Positions 1 to 11,945 of a stretch of DNA of 64,000 bases are shown one piece after another. Both the position numbers and the translations under genes were made by a program. Location of the stretch: positions 12,027,501 through 12,091,500 of the forward strand of contig NC_071347.1 in the NCBI RefSeq assembly GCF_027744825.2, read 5' to 3'. Positions within the stretch are counted from its first letter, which is position 1. Every line of letters starts with the position of its first letter. A model generated the notes under the pieces. That model did not search any database. It had not been told where the DNA came from and was given only the letters and a program-made list of their open reading frames with translations. The DNA comes from Synchiropus splendidus (Eukaryota; Chordata; Actinopteri; Syngnathiformes; Callionymidae).

Positions 1-3000
1 ATAGCCAAAGGTTTCTGAGAAAACAGGGGAAAATCTCGTTCTCCCAAATCTCAGTACAGGGACATTTATCTTAAATGGAAAATAATGGGCCGTTGCATGA
101 CTGACTTTTTATTGGTTTCAGAAATGGACGGATTCTTTTCAAGCCAATGTGCGTCTAACTGTAGACTTACATGTAGTAAAGCACTTCCCCCAAGCAACAA
201 ACTAGCCTAACAAGTATTACATAGATACCAGGTCCTCACACGAAACAAGATTAAAGCCACAACAGTGCCTGTGTGGAGGCGTGTGCGACAAGCCGTTGCG
301 CTACAATATGATATAGCGTGGGATGTTGGGAGTCCAGCACATTTCAGGCTCATCAAAAACTGAAGTTGAAAAAATAAGTGAAGCGGAAGATAAGCTGATC
401 TTAGCAACTCACAGTTGTGTCATACAAATCTTTTTTATTTTCTTTTTGCTTCCACAGGGCTACAATTTTGTTCCTGCTTTGTTGACTTTGCACTGACCTT
501 GGTTCATGAACGTGACTTGAGACTCTGGAAACCAGTGACCATTGGGATGCAAGAATTGATGTCGAAAGAATGTGAGGAGTCCTGACATCTGAGGGGGATG
601 TATGGTAAGGATACATGGTTCTTTGCACAGGTAGAAGTCATTCGACATCTTGTCACTTCAACAAATCTAATGCACATTTAATGGAGGAAGGACAATGACG
701 AAAGTGGTAAGCAAAAAAAAAGTGAAATGATAAACAAGTAATGGACCAGGAGCTCATTTGGTAGCTAAAAGCGTGAATGAAAATGAAAAACATTTTAGAA
801 TGTAACACAAATAAAAAAATAGAGATGGCTCCAGTACGCCCTCCATTCGTGACCCACCACTGCATAAACCACCGGAATCCAACAATCTCCCACTCAAATC
901 AGTCTGAAAGGGTGAATGGTCAAGATGAGTTGTAGCGTGGCCTAAATCTAGTTAAGTCTTAGAGGGCAAAAGTCCTCCACCTCCTGGTCCTCCAGCCACA
1001 CCTTCACTCAGCTGCACGCCAAGGATCACAAGTACAGCTTCAGTCCGCCGAGTCATTTGGCATGCGAGCGAATTTAGACCATGCTCCAGTTCAGCAGAAA
1101 TATTCGGCATCTGGGTTTCTTAAAATTACATCACGCCGGCACGACTGGAAGCCCAGCAGATACAATAATAACATTACTCAGGAGACAGAAAACTCTGAGC
1201 CAACAGGTTGTAAAGGAGCAGCCGAACAGATTTCGGGGAGAACAAAACGTTACGCAGAGCTAACGCTGTGAAAGCTTGAGAGGAATTGTGTTTGTCGATA
1301 TCGATTCCCAAGACAGAGCAGCAATCCATCCGACAGTTGCGTGGAAAGGAATTCTGTGAATCTTCAATGGAAACAGAAGAAGCATGAAAGATTCTTCAGA
1401 GGTTCCAGTTGAAGCTTGCCTCTGTCTCTGTCTCGACAGTCTTTGAAAGACAGTTTCATTAGACCTCTTACATCATTTTGTTGGTCCAGTCCTCTATCAC
1501 TCCTGTCAATTGAACTCACAGGGTTTGGATCTTCTTCAATGTAAAACATTGCTTCACCAATACTGCTGTCAGTGTCACATTCATTGTGCATCACGTTGTT
1601 CATCGTAATAAGACACCACAGTTTGTGCTCCTGATTTACTCCTCACATGAAACCAAAGTGAGCTAACAAGCTCATCTTTACCTCTGTGGGTCCACCTTTA
1701 TTGAGCGTCAGTTAACTGCATCCATCCATTTTCATCATTCTGAGGCGAACAGAGAGTTCAGCGGGAGGGAAACAAAACCGGAGCCGACCTGCTTTAACAA
1801 TCAGCTCCAGCAGATGTCTGCGGCTTTGCACCGAGAAGCTTTTGGGAAATAAATGCAGCTTATCGTCGAAAAGGCTCCCTTTGGACAGGATGCTCCATTT
1901 ACAACCAACATGAAAAAGGAGGAGCGGTTAACTTCGGCAGAAAGCGCTGATCCATCATGGCGGCGAACGGCACCGGAGACGCTGACGGCGCTGGGTCATG
2001 TGATGGATTTTCATCACCGTGATTTCCTCTGCTCATCACACTGAGGCTGCAGAAACCTCAAGCGCTGTGGTCGTCAAACCATGAATTATATTTTTTAAGA
2101 AGCTTTAAAACTTAGTTATGAGGCAGTTGTGGTCAAAAGGTCACTGGTTTCTTTCCAGTCCAGCTGGATTCAGCGTGTTCTGAGAACTGCAGAGGCCCTG
2201 AACTCACCAGGAGACAAGGGTTGTTTAAATATCACTATTTTGCAGCACTGTGTTGAGGAACTTTCTTCCGTTAAATTGTTTTTCTGACTTTCAGCTGGCA
2301 CTACTTTGTTGCCCTCGTGGTCCCAATGTCCGGCATTCAAACAGAAAAAGAATAATAAGTGGGGAAAAAAAAATATGACAATAAATATTTTGCTTTGGAT
2401 GGCTACACACGGAACAAACAACAACAACCCCTTCACTTTTTTGCTGCCATGTCGCTCACTTGTTCTGCTGTTTAGCTTCTCATGAAGTAAACTGAACACA
2501 CCGATCAAGCCGTCCTCTAGTGTTATGATGTTTTTCATGATGGAACGATGACGTCCCCAGAGCGCTTGTCAAACATAAAAAGTTTGGTGCGAACACCGAC
2601 CATATTCAAATGAATGATCATGGCTGAAATAACACACTTGGAGCGACAGGGTGCTGAAATCTATTATTGTTTTTATATTGAATAATGTTCCTACCCTTTG
2701 CCTGCTCGGCACACTTGCATTTGTTTTGGCAAATTTACAGCAAGTCTGGCTCCTGATCACTTTCCCATGCGGACGCGGCTCATTATGAATTCATTACTGT
2801 TAAAATTACAAAACCGAGAGGTTGTCGCTCCTCGGACTTGATGTTTTGCAGACGTGTGTTGTGAATTAATTTAACCCACGTGTGAAACAAAGTATCCGTC
2901 GGCTCCACATCGAGCTCATGGATTGCCAGAGCTTTACTAATGGAGGTCAAAGTTTCAGCATTTTCTTGCAATGTAGTTTTACAAATATAATTCAATACAG

Positions 3001-3050
3001 TGTTTCTGCTGTGTTTCCTCACTCAGGCTGAGCAAAGTACCTGTGGTGTT
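1..3050. other. Non-coding stretch, no gene seen
   Basis: No open frame here has plausible splice sites, a family motif or a length beyond chance. The base composition is ordinary AT-rich intergenic or intronic DNA. I see no clear repeat boundary and no RNA gene. Confidence 0.5.
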
Positions 3051-3059
3051 TGTACTGTG

Positions 3060-3290
3060 GGTTTTCATCAGAAGAGGAGTTGTTATCCCAAGGTGGAGGA
3101 GTTTAAGTATGTCGGGGTCTTGCTCACGACTGAGGGGAAACTGGAGCAGGAGATTGACAACTCGATCGGTGCAGTGAAGTAGCTTCCCCCAACCCAAATA
3201 AGAGGCAGAAGAAGGATGGATGAGAGAAGAAATGAAGAGGCATGAAGTGCTGATGTGTGCAGTGAAGAAAGAGCTGAGCCAAAAGGCACG
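3060..3290 (+). mobile_element. Non-LTR retrotransposon fragment (reverse transcriptase C-terminal part)
   Basis: The plus strand reads VEEFKYVGVLLTTEGKLEQE, the recurring post-palm segment of many fish LINE reverse transcriptases (EFKYLG-type followed by E.EI...IGA). The frame ends at an in-frame stop near 3180. Later bases (around 3255-3285, with KKELS-like residues) continue the same family in other frames, so this is a decayed fragment. I cannot assign the clade with certainty. Confidence 0.7.
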
Positions 3291-3345
3291 GCTCCTAATT
3301 CTCTGGCAATGGCTTGTGGTTATGGATGATTAAACACGGACCAGA

Positions 3346-3545
3346 GGAAACGGTCTTTGACACGGTTGATCATGAAAAACAGACCTCTAGCCTTGTTGGC
3401 TTCTGATCCTGTTTCCAACTGGTTCGGATCCCAACCCACTGTCTCTGTATCTTGGGCGATCATTTCTTGTTGAAAAGCTGTCAGTGGGGTACCTCAGGGG
3501 TCAATTTTAAGACCATTCCCTTTCAACATGTATGTCAGGAATCGC
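3346..3545 (+). mobile_element. Degenerate L2/Rex-like LINE reverse transcriptase fragment
   Basis: The plus strand encodes FDTVDH near 3354 and, after a stop codon, SGVPQGSIL..PFPFNMYV near 3482-3535. These are the conserved reverse transcriptase blocks AFDTVDH and GVPQGSILGPLLF of L2/CR1/Rex1-type LINEs, in the right order and about the right spacing. Stops and substitutions show that it is an old dead copy. It is a different block from the fragment just upstream, so two insertions or a rearranged one may be present. Confidence 0.65.
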
Positions 3546-3546
3546 C

Positions 3547-3745
3547 TGTCAAGTCCGGCCCGGGGGCCATTTGTGGCCCTTAATCAGAATTCAAACAGTC
3601 TGTCTCTGTCGCCAACGCTCAAAGATAAATTGTGAAATTAGATTTAAAAGATTTCATGAGGATTTGAAAAGAAAGTCCTGCAAAGTGCACATACTTGTGG
3701 CGCCTATTTCTATTTACAAACATTTATATCTGTCTGCTCAGTGAA
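3547..3745. repeat. hAT-like 'gggccatttgtggcccttaa' repeat fragment
   Basis: The stretch begins with a 'tcaagtccggcccgggggcc' motif typical of abundant fish hAT-like non-autonomous elements. Only one end is visible and no target duplication was found, so the class is inferred from the motif alone. Confidence 0.35.
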
Positions 3746-6033
3746 GAGGATGAGTTTTGAGTTGCTCAGGGACAGTTTCAGATAAGTACACTTGCTGTCC
3801 TGAACTTCAGAAAATCATAACCTTCTGTTTTAAACTTGAACTGCACTTATCATATATGCAAGATAGAATGACGCCAAGAGAAGTCCACACCAATTGCATC
3901 ATCTTGTCTGTGAAAAATGTTTGAACACGTTCCCACTCGATGACGACATGAGGAGAGTCAATTTCCACGGCTACACTGACAGCACTTCATATCTTTATGT
4001 CTCATGATGTTTTAAACTCAATTTTAGGCAAAAGAACTTGGATTACTGACAACTCTCTTCAGCTCAAGCTGGACAATACTGAGTTAACCAACTGCACCGG
4101 AGCTCAGAAGGAAAATTTACTTTAAACTAAAATAAATTCTTATTCAATTGAAACTTTTGTGACCATAAATGCATTTCTACTCTGCAGCTCTGTCTCTCAC
4201 AAGCCAATTCAGACACTCCAGGTTCCAAAGTTGGATCTCTGTATTTGAGAGAATGGCTCTGTCATATAGTAGAGGCTCCAAGTAAAACCCTTGTTTCTCA
4301 TCCAGTGAAATGGCTTTTTCTGTGTGGGACATGTCCAAGTCCCATGTGCTCGTGCGAGTCAAGGCCTCTTTCTGCTGCCACTGTGACGCAACTGCGACAA
4401 GCAGAAGAAAGCGGATTGAACTGAACGTGTCGAGCCAATGATGATTCTAACCGAGGAATTCCAGTGTTATCACTCGATAACACCAATAATGGTGGACCCC
4501 TTGTCTACATCCTTCAATATTTCAATGGCCCTCCTTGCACTGTCTTTCTTTGTGTGATGGGAATTTGGGTTCAACGCTGTTCTCCCAGAGTTTAAGACGA
4601 GGTAACTTCAAAAGTTCTCTTCTGTTCCTGAAACCACACAAACACACGTGATGGAGAAGTGAGACGATGTAAAACACAGTACTTGTGTGCCATTTTTCAT
4701 TGAATAAATCACCCGGCGTCGGATCCTGCCAGTTTTCCGACACCACTGCTGCGAAGTCGTCCGACCAAGCAAACGGTGGAAATGGAGCGGTAATTACTTT
4801 GAAACGACCGTTTACGCCTCCGACAGGATCCAAGTTGCATAAACATAATGGACCTGGGAGTAGAGGAGACTCCCAATGATAATTAGCTACTGTACTCTAC
4901 CTTCAGTGCCCGGCTCCACTGGACTGCGGGGAAATGTCTTGTACGTTTAAAAAGTGCAATAGAAGAGAGCGGATCTGCAGGAGCGCTTTGTAGATCATGT
5001 TCACTCAGGCTGAATGTCTGGAAATAAAGACCCAAATAAAGAAAACAAAAAAGCCGCCAGTCCAACAACTGAGGTGAGGACCTCTCCGAAGCAGGCAGTG
5101 TTTTTACTAAACCTCTGAAAAGAAGAATCAGAGAACAGATGGACCTCACAATAACCAGGTTTGTTCACAGTATGAGTTTTCTCTCCAGACAACAGGGAAC
5201 CTTTGTCAGTGCAGGAGTTCCTGGTCCACTGGTCACACTGATGCACAAGACACGTGGCAGCTAGGATGATAACAACAACAACAAACATGGAGGAATTCCT
5301 GAACAAAAGCAAACAAAAGCATCTGTTTGCCTTTATTCAGGGATGTTTTTCGCTACACAATGGCCAAAAACTTGAATATATATTATTGTGCCAATGTCAA
5401 ACTGATGCAAAATAAACAATATATTGTTGAAATGTAAATATATGTCCATCATTTGATTCAGTAACACACCAAATTCATTAAAATTGAAAAATGTGGCTTT
5501 TTGTGGCAAACATTCTTATACCGTTAAAGTGCGATTAATTGAGATTAATCCCAAATTCTCTAACCAGATTTTTTTTTTTATCAAATCCCAACCCTAGTTA
5601 TTATATTATATTATATTATACCCATAGTCCTGTATTGGCATCAGAAAATATGACAATGAACGCACACTGTACACAAAGCGTTTCCTTTTCTGTCTAGTTT
5701 GTTTGCCAACCAGGGGCGACACTGGCAGCGGAGCATCAACCGCTGCCCACTCACACGGTCCCTTTATGTCCCAACAGACAGACGTCACACTTGTCGCTCC
5801 TTTGCTCATTCCACCTAGCAACCTCCCGCTCCTCACGACTCTCTCGTCCTCCCTCTCCACAGAGCTCTGCTGCTATTCAACGCGGCCAACAGGAATGTTG
5901 GAAGAGCGTCCTCATTAGCGGAGAGACAGCAGTTTTCTTGAAGAGCCTCCATCGGACTTGGGAGCTGAGTTATGCGGCTGAGTGTGGGAAGTAAAGAGCG
6001 ATAACTTTCACCTGAATGGCTCCACTCTCCTAA
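3746..6033. other. Non-coding stretch, no gene seen
   Basis: There are several short frames on both strands (for example minus 4522-4833) but none has a family motif or splice support. Around 5515-5600 a 'gtgcgattaattgagattaatc' motif resembles a common fish interspersed repeat; a related piece lies near 36625-36670. A short TTATA tract is at 5598-5620. Confidence 0.45.
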
Positions 6034-6040
6034 ACTCCAA
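6034..6040. repeat. Left target site duplication (ACTCCAA)
   Basis: A perfect 7-mer match to 18220-18226, directly abutting the mirrored transposon ends. Confidence 0.75.
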
Positions 6041-8202
6041 CAACCCAGTCTCACAAAAAAACGTGCAATAACAACGTTTGTCCACTTCATGAAAACGTAG
6101 TGCTTTGACGAATTTGCCTCAAAAAACGTATCCCAGGTACATTTAATTTCTCAATGGCTTAGTGAAGGGCGTTCCTCTGGTCACGTGACTGACAGCTTTC
6201 TCCCCTGTCTGAACATAAAACATGGCGGACATCCGTTCTATTTTTGCTCTAAATTGCGAGATTTAAAAACAATTAAATGCTTTTATTGAGTTTTGATCAC
6301 ATTTCTAGCGACAAATGTACACTTTATTTTCATATTTTCCGATCGGTGTATGTTTATGGCGCTTCGTTTTATCGTTTTGACCCAGGTTCTTTAGTGGTGC
6401 TCACTGAAATCGTAGTATTGTGACGTTTGCCCTGCTGGCCATAAATACGCTCCAAAATGCGGGGTTTTAAATGACTTTATTGGCTTTTGATCGCACTTCT
6501 AGCAACAAATATATCCTACATTATAATAATATGTAGTCGTTTTATGTAAATAACGCTTATTTTCTTTCGTTTGGAACGAGATTCTTTTGTGATTCCCTAT
6601 TAAAACGTAGTAGTGTGACGTTTGCCCTGCTGGCCATAAATACGCTCTACAATGCGGGGTTTTAAATGACTTTATTGGAATTTGATCGCATTTCTAGCGA
6701 CAAATACATCCTACATTATAATATTATGTGCTCCTTTTATGTAAATAACGCTTATTTTCTTTCGTTTGGACCGAGATTGTTTTGTGATTCCCTGTTAAAT
6801 TGTAGTATTGTAACGTTTACCCTGCTGGCCATAAATACGCTCCAAATTGCGGAGTTTTTAAATAACTTTATTGGCTTTTGATCGCATTTCTAGCAACAAA
6901 TATATCCTACATTGTAATATTATGTGCTCGTTTTATGTAAATGATGCTTAGTTTCTTTCGTTTGGACTGAGATTGTTTTGTGATTCCCCATTAAAATGTA
7001 TTATTACGGTGGTTATCTGCTCGCGCTGAAAAACGTGCAATAACGACGTTTGTCCACTTGGCATACCGTAATGATTTTACGAATTTGCCTCAAAAATCGT
7101 TTCACTCTTACGTTTCATTTGTCAATGGCTTTATGAAGGGCGTGCCTCCGGTCACGTGACTGACAGCCTGCTCTCCTGTCTGAACACAAAACATGGTGGA
7201 CATCCGTTCTATTTCGCTCTAAATTGTGAGATTTTAAAACAAAAGCTTTTGTTGACTTTTGATCGCATTTCTACCGACAAATATATTCTATATTGGGGTG
7301 GTTATCTGCTCGCACTGAAAAAACGTGCAATAACTACGTTTGTCCACTTGGCATACCGTTACAATTTGACGACTTTGCCTCAAAAATCGTTTCTCTCGTA
7401 CGTGTCATTTCTCAATGGATTTGTGAATGGCGTGCCTCTGGTCACGTGACTGATAGAACACAAAGCATGGCGGACACCCGTTCTAGTTTTGCTTTAAATT
7501 CTGAGATTTTAAAACAATTAAAAGCTTTTGTTGCGTTTTGATCACATTTCTAGCGACAAATGTACGCCTTACTTTCATTTTTTTCGCTCGTTTCATGCAT
7601 TTGACGCTTCGTTTTTTTCGTTTTGACCCAGATTCTCTCGTAGGTCTCAATTCAATGGTATTATTGTACAGCTGGCCAGTAATTCCGCAGCCAATTGCGG
7701 GATTTTAAAATAATCAAAAGCTGTTGTAAGCAGAGTTGTAATCACATGCAATGTACTCTTTAATTTTTAAATATTATGTCATGAAATTATATAATATTTA
7801 TTATCCGACTGGGGAAGGAAGTGGCGTCACGGACCGAATACGTTATTTATTTATCATTTGTATCGAATACATTTCTACGCATAATAGTATTATCGGATAT
7901 TTAAAATCGTGTCAACTGCATATAAAGTCTTTTGGCAAGAAAGGAAGTTCCGTGATTTATTCGTTTTGCTGACTCATGCTTCGTTCTCCGTCACTGACGT
8001 CAGCTGAAACGCAAGCGGACCATTTGAAACCTCCCAAGCCGTAGTTTCTATTTTTCATTCTGTTTAAATATGTACACGTGTTGTGGACGCCGACGTTTCT
8101 TCGGAGACGTGAATTTATGCTTTGGATGAATAATTAAATTGTACAAACACGTCGGACTTTGACGTCATCATCAGTGGTCGACCAGAACGAAAACATAGCA
8201 GG
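6041..8202 (+). repeat. Left terminal inverted repeat (~2.16 kb)
   Basis: Its reverse complement is found at 16382-18219. It is a mosaic: a terminal unit (about 6041-6400), three or more tandem ~195-bp units each containing CCTGCTGGCCATAAATACGC (about 6425, 6619, 6816), two further copies of the terminal-type unit (about 7011-7290 and 7296-7560), and a unique inner part to about 8202 ending near GTGGTCGACCA. Several TCACGTGAC motifs occur. A 216-bp piece (6666-6881) translates to exactly the same 71 residues as its mirror at 17379-17594, so the two repeats are almost identical. No protein-coding role is inferred for these frames. Confidence 0.88.
6404..7010 (+). repeat. Tandem ~195-bp units inside the left TIR
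   Basis: The block GTTTGCCCTGCTGGCC..AAATACGCTC recurs at about 6425, 6619 and 6816. It is followed each time by an AT-rich segment with 'tttctag' and 'atgtaaat', and by a TTTCGTTTGGAC block. The spacing is about 194-197 bp. The mirror array lies at about 17245-17850. Such subterminal arrays are typical transposase-binding regions in large DNA transposons; that role is inferred. Confidence 0.8.
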
Positions 8203-9341
8203 ATGTCCTGCCTGCCGCGGGATGATGGCGTCACATCCGGCATGTACATCTCTTTTTTAATATTTTAATGGGTCAGAGGAAATTGAAATAAAGAATTTCA
8301 GTTCTGTTATGACAATTTCATTCTACTTCAGGGTCAAATTATTTATTCATTATATTCATCTCCTTGTACGCATGTATGAATTGCATGACAACATCAAGAT
8401 CACACTTTTGCAGATGTATTTATTATTATTAACAAATTGTTTTGGTTTCTTCCATCCGTACCCACTCAAGTTGGAATATCTTTCCACTGCAAGAGAAAGA
8501 AAAAAAAGATTTAATCACTGCAAGGTAAAGAACAATGATCCTTGGTGGTCTTCAGTTTGTAACACACAAGTGAGCAAGGTGTGGTGTTTGTGGTGAAAAA
8601 TTACCATCAGATGTGCCCACTACGTCTTCAGGCAAAAATATATACTGCAATGAACATTCACTAAAATATTAAGAAAGTACAAATAAAATCATTTACAGCT
8701 GCATGTGATATTTCTGTATGTAATAGTTTTAAGGCACTGCACAATCTTGCATTGTATTGCCTTTATGAGATACATCATGTTTAGAGGCCAGGGCAGTCAC
8801 TAGACTTATGTCAGCAACAGTGGACTGTGTGCATTGGATTTAAGAATGGCAACACTTTGATGTAGGGATATTAAAATAATTTTTAGTTTGTGTGGTCATA
8901 ATTCTAATTTCTTTGTTTTGTGTCTAATTTCATATTTGTATTTCAAGTCTTATGGTTTTATAACATCACTTTTTACATCTTTGCAAGGCAATGTATGATG
9001 TATAATATGTAAGAACCTTTCGATCCATCTTCTGTCTTCCTTCTGGTGCTTTTTCTTGGAGGTAAGCCTGTTGAGGATAAATATAACTGTTTGTACAGAA
9101 TAATTCCCACAATATTTTATTACATATAACATCCAATAGACTAACGATCAAAAACCAATGACGCATCTCGTGCAAATAAACCATGTCATAACATGCTAAT
9201 GTCTGACATGTCAGACTTTGTCATAGCAACCTGAACTATAAAAAGTCTTTCACCTAAATATTATAATGTCTACAAATAATTTATGAACCAAAACAGATAT
9301 TCTGGTAATTGGATTGCAGACATGTCTCAAAGATCTAATTA
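8203..9341. other. Element interior with no supported gene
   Basis: This lies between the left TIR and the 3' end of the small minus-strand gene. A possible minus-strand exon begins after a polypyrimidine-AG at about 8487, but it has no family match. Minus-strand AATAAA signals occur near 9115, about 225 bp after the stop codon of the small gene, and could serve it. Confidence 0.4.
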
Positions 9342-10463
9342 CTACATACTCAGAGGGCCTGTGGAGGCTCTTTTGGAGGAGGTTGACGGCTGGCTGGCAG
9401 AGGTTGTGGACGGATGGATGGTGGAGGAGGTTGATGGCTGCATATCTGTCCAACCTTTGTGGAACAGATAGACAATATGATCAGAGTGAGATTTTTGTAT
9501 ATACATACACAGAAATTTCTAATCTTCCAGAGATACTCAGCCTTAAAAGACTGATTTACACCACATAAACTTTAAAATTATTTTCCAGAATTCAACATCA
9601 AAAAAGCTCTCAGATAAATTAAAATTGTGTATAATTCTAAAGCACAACTTTGGATCTTGTTGCTTTCAGCTGTTTTTGTCTACACTGAGGAACATTCTAC
9701 AGCTACTGGCACTGTGGGAAAGATGTATCAGAGCAGGGAAATAACAGTGAGACAACAAGGTAAAATGGTCAGAAAGCTTTGCAGGGACCAACAATCCTCC
9801 ACCACAGAACTGTGGTTAGACTCTGGAGCAGATGCTAATGTGGTGTATTGTTCCACTATATATAAAAACATTTATATGCAGTTATATGAGGGAAAGAGGT
9901 TGCTGGTGACTAATGAAGTCAAAAAAGGGCTAATAATGAATGATGGCCTGATCTGAATCCGGCCCATTATTACATGTGCCTGAAGATGCAAATACATTAA
10001 CAAACTTACCTCTAACAACCGCCATATATAGGTCCTTCATCCGGTCCAGGCACTTGCTGGCATGGTCAGTCAGATGCCACTTGGAGTGGACCACCTGACT
10101 GGACCAAGTGCCAGGTTTCTTGCCTGCCCGAGCTAGAAACACCACAGCTCTGTGGCCCAAAGTGTGCAGTTTTTCCAGCTGAAAAAAAAAATGAAATCGC
10201 CATATGTTAAGCCATAAATTTGAAAAATACAATTACTGATGTCAAACATACCAGCATTTGTGCCTCGTCCATCACACGTGAGGCGGTGTTGTTGTTTTTT
10301 TTTTGGTTTTTCAACCACTCCTCTTTTTTTTTTTCAAAAGTTTTCAGTCGTTTTGCCAGCCTCTGTCGCCTGGGCTGCTCTGCTTGGCAAATTTTGCAGG
10401 TCTTGCAAGCCACTGTAATAACATGCAGTTATTGCAGTGCTTATTAGTGGATCCTCGTGGCAT
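9342..10463 (-). CDS. Transposon companion gene: small Cys-cluster, Lys-rich protein (three exons)
   Basis: I do not recognise this protein. Three minus-strand exons fit consensus splice sites in compatible phases: about 10463-10252 (donor GTATGT), 10178-10010 (polypyrimidine-CAG acceptor, donor GTAAGT) and 9454-9342 (stop TAG). An ATG at 10463 follows a strong acceptor-like tract, so a further 5' exon may exist. Exon 1 encodes MPRGS..KHC.NC, then CKTCKIC.AEQPRRQR, suggesting a small zinc-binding knuckle. A basic segment follows (EKKKEEWLKNQKK). Exon 2 encodes a well-formed, probably helical stretch ending DRMKDLYMAVVRG. Exon 3 is a Ser/Thr/Pro-rich tail of short repeats (QPSTSS). The exon 1 reading frame is one base short between HC.NC and CKTC (about 10413-10425), so this copy may be frameshifted. 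Total is about 165 codons. It lies in the same orientation as the transposase relic. A DNA- or protein-binding accessory role is possible but unproven. Confidence 0.6.
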
Positions 10464-11504
10464 CTCGAACTGGAAAAAAACAAAACGTTTGTACCATGTA
10501 TGATCCACATATCATTTTTGCCACACACACGTACATATATTAGACCTAATCCCTTTCAGGTGAAAATGAAGTTTTTTAGCCATAATGTAATGTAAACAAT
10601 CACTTGTAGAGTACTGCAATGACAACGTTTGTTCTTCTTTATGTTACCGCGGAGTATTGCGGTTACAGCATCCAATGTAAACCGCGAATTTGACAGTTAC
10701 AAACATGGAAGCGATGGTTGCCCGAAATGATGGCAAACACTTCATATATTTCGCCATATATGACCCCTTGCGTGATAATTTCTTACCTTTCAATATTTAG
10801 AGCACGTTCGTCGCATGAAACTTCTTCCTCCCAGCAGTCTACGCGCGCACACGATGGGCTTTTACCCACAATTCCTTAATGTCTACTGTTCGTAATGTAA
10901 AATAAAAAAAATAAAAAATAAAACATCACCTTAAAACGTAACATAACTTTACATTTTCAAAACGTATAGTGTCAACACCTTAAACGAGGGAATCACACTC
11001 AAATAAATGTTTGCTTTAAATCTCGTTGTATAGGTTTTCTGTCATCAATAGCTCGTTCTCGTGCGTTTTTTGCTCATGAGCAAATGAAGTATTATGTCTT
11101 TTCAAATATATTAAATATTATGAGCTTGAAACATGAATGTCTTATTCATTCATACAATAATCATCTAGTATCTCCAAATGAGTCACCTGATGGACTGATA
11201 CAGCCAATGCCCTGAGCCTTGGCACATCCTATGAAAGATGCAAATGTTGTCTTCTATATTGGTTGAAAACCTCAAGACTGGAAGATCAATAGATAAATTG
11301 TCAGACTTGAGTAAACTACATTTAGTGAGAAGGTGCCAGTGTGGACCATATTTGAAAGATAGGTGAGAAAGGAATTTGTGTGTCAATTGTGTATGTGCTA
11401 TGCAAAGGAGATATTCCAGCTATCTTCTTTGGTGTGGCTTTCTCTTGTTTTAAAGCTTGACAAATATAACCAAATTAGAGAGACACAATATGCGATTACG
11501 TCTT
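10464..11504. other. Element interior, no supported gene
   Basis: AT-rich DNA between the two transposon genes. A polypyrimidine-AG lies just upstream of the small gene's ATG exon on the minus strand. A CpG-containing stretch at about 10620-10860 could be a promoter or 5' exon region for that gene. No coding frame is convincing. Confidence 0.35.
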
Positions 11505-11945
11505 CTTCTTCTCTCTCTTTGGGTTTCTCCCTTCAGTGGTGGATCATCCTCCTCCATCTCACCCTGTCCTCTGCTTCCTCTTCTCTCAAACCTACAAACC
11601 TCTTGTTACCACCTCCATCAATCTCCTCTTTGGCCTTCCTCTCCACCTTCTGCCTGGCAGTTCCAACCTCAACATCTTCATCTACCACTGTACTGGCTCT
11701 CTCTCCTCTGTCCATGTCCAAACCATCTCCATCTAGCCTCTCTGACTTTGTCTCCTAAACACCTGACCACATGTGCTGTCCCTCTGATCTACAGCTTCCT
11801 GATCCTATCCATCCTGCTCACTCCCAGAGAGAAGCTCAGCATCTTCATCTCTGCTACCTCCAGCTCTGCCTCCTGTTATTTCCTCAGTGCCACTGTTTCC
11901 AGACCATACAACATTGGCAACACTGATAGACCATTGTTTCATGTC
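11505..11945 (-). mobile_element. RTE-type LINE fragment (reverse transcriptase C-terminal end)
   Basis: On the minus strand the frame ending near 11533 reads EEAEDRVRWRRMIHH, the characteristic C-terminus of fish RTE-like reverse transcriptases. Upstream positions carry decayed versions of the arginine-rich GRPKRRF..V and EMKMLRF..GV blocks. The plus-strand frames of 131 and 164 residues here are only the antisense of this LINE. It is 5'-truncated and nested in the KDZ element, so it inserted after, or travelled with, that element. Confidence 0.75.

Noticed and set aside
4522..4833. 103-residue minus frame
   Set aside because: No family resemblance or exon structure; the region otherwise looks non-coding.
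6666..6881. 71-residue frame repeated identically in both TIRs as a conserved peptide
   Set aside because: Identity follows from the inverted repeat itself. The frame crosses tandem repeat units and has no codon-level sign of selection that I can see.
9627..9956. Plus frame of 109 residues with LDSGAD, like a retroviral-type aspartic protease motif
   Set aside because: Only a six-residue resemblance, no flanking protease or Gag-Pol sequence, and it lies antisense within an intron of the companion gene.
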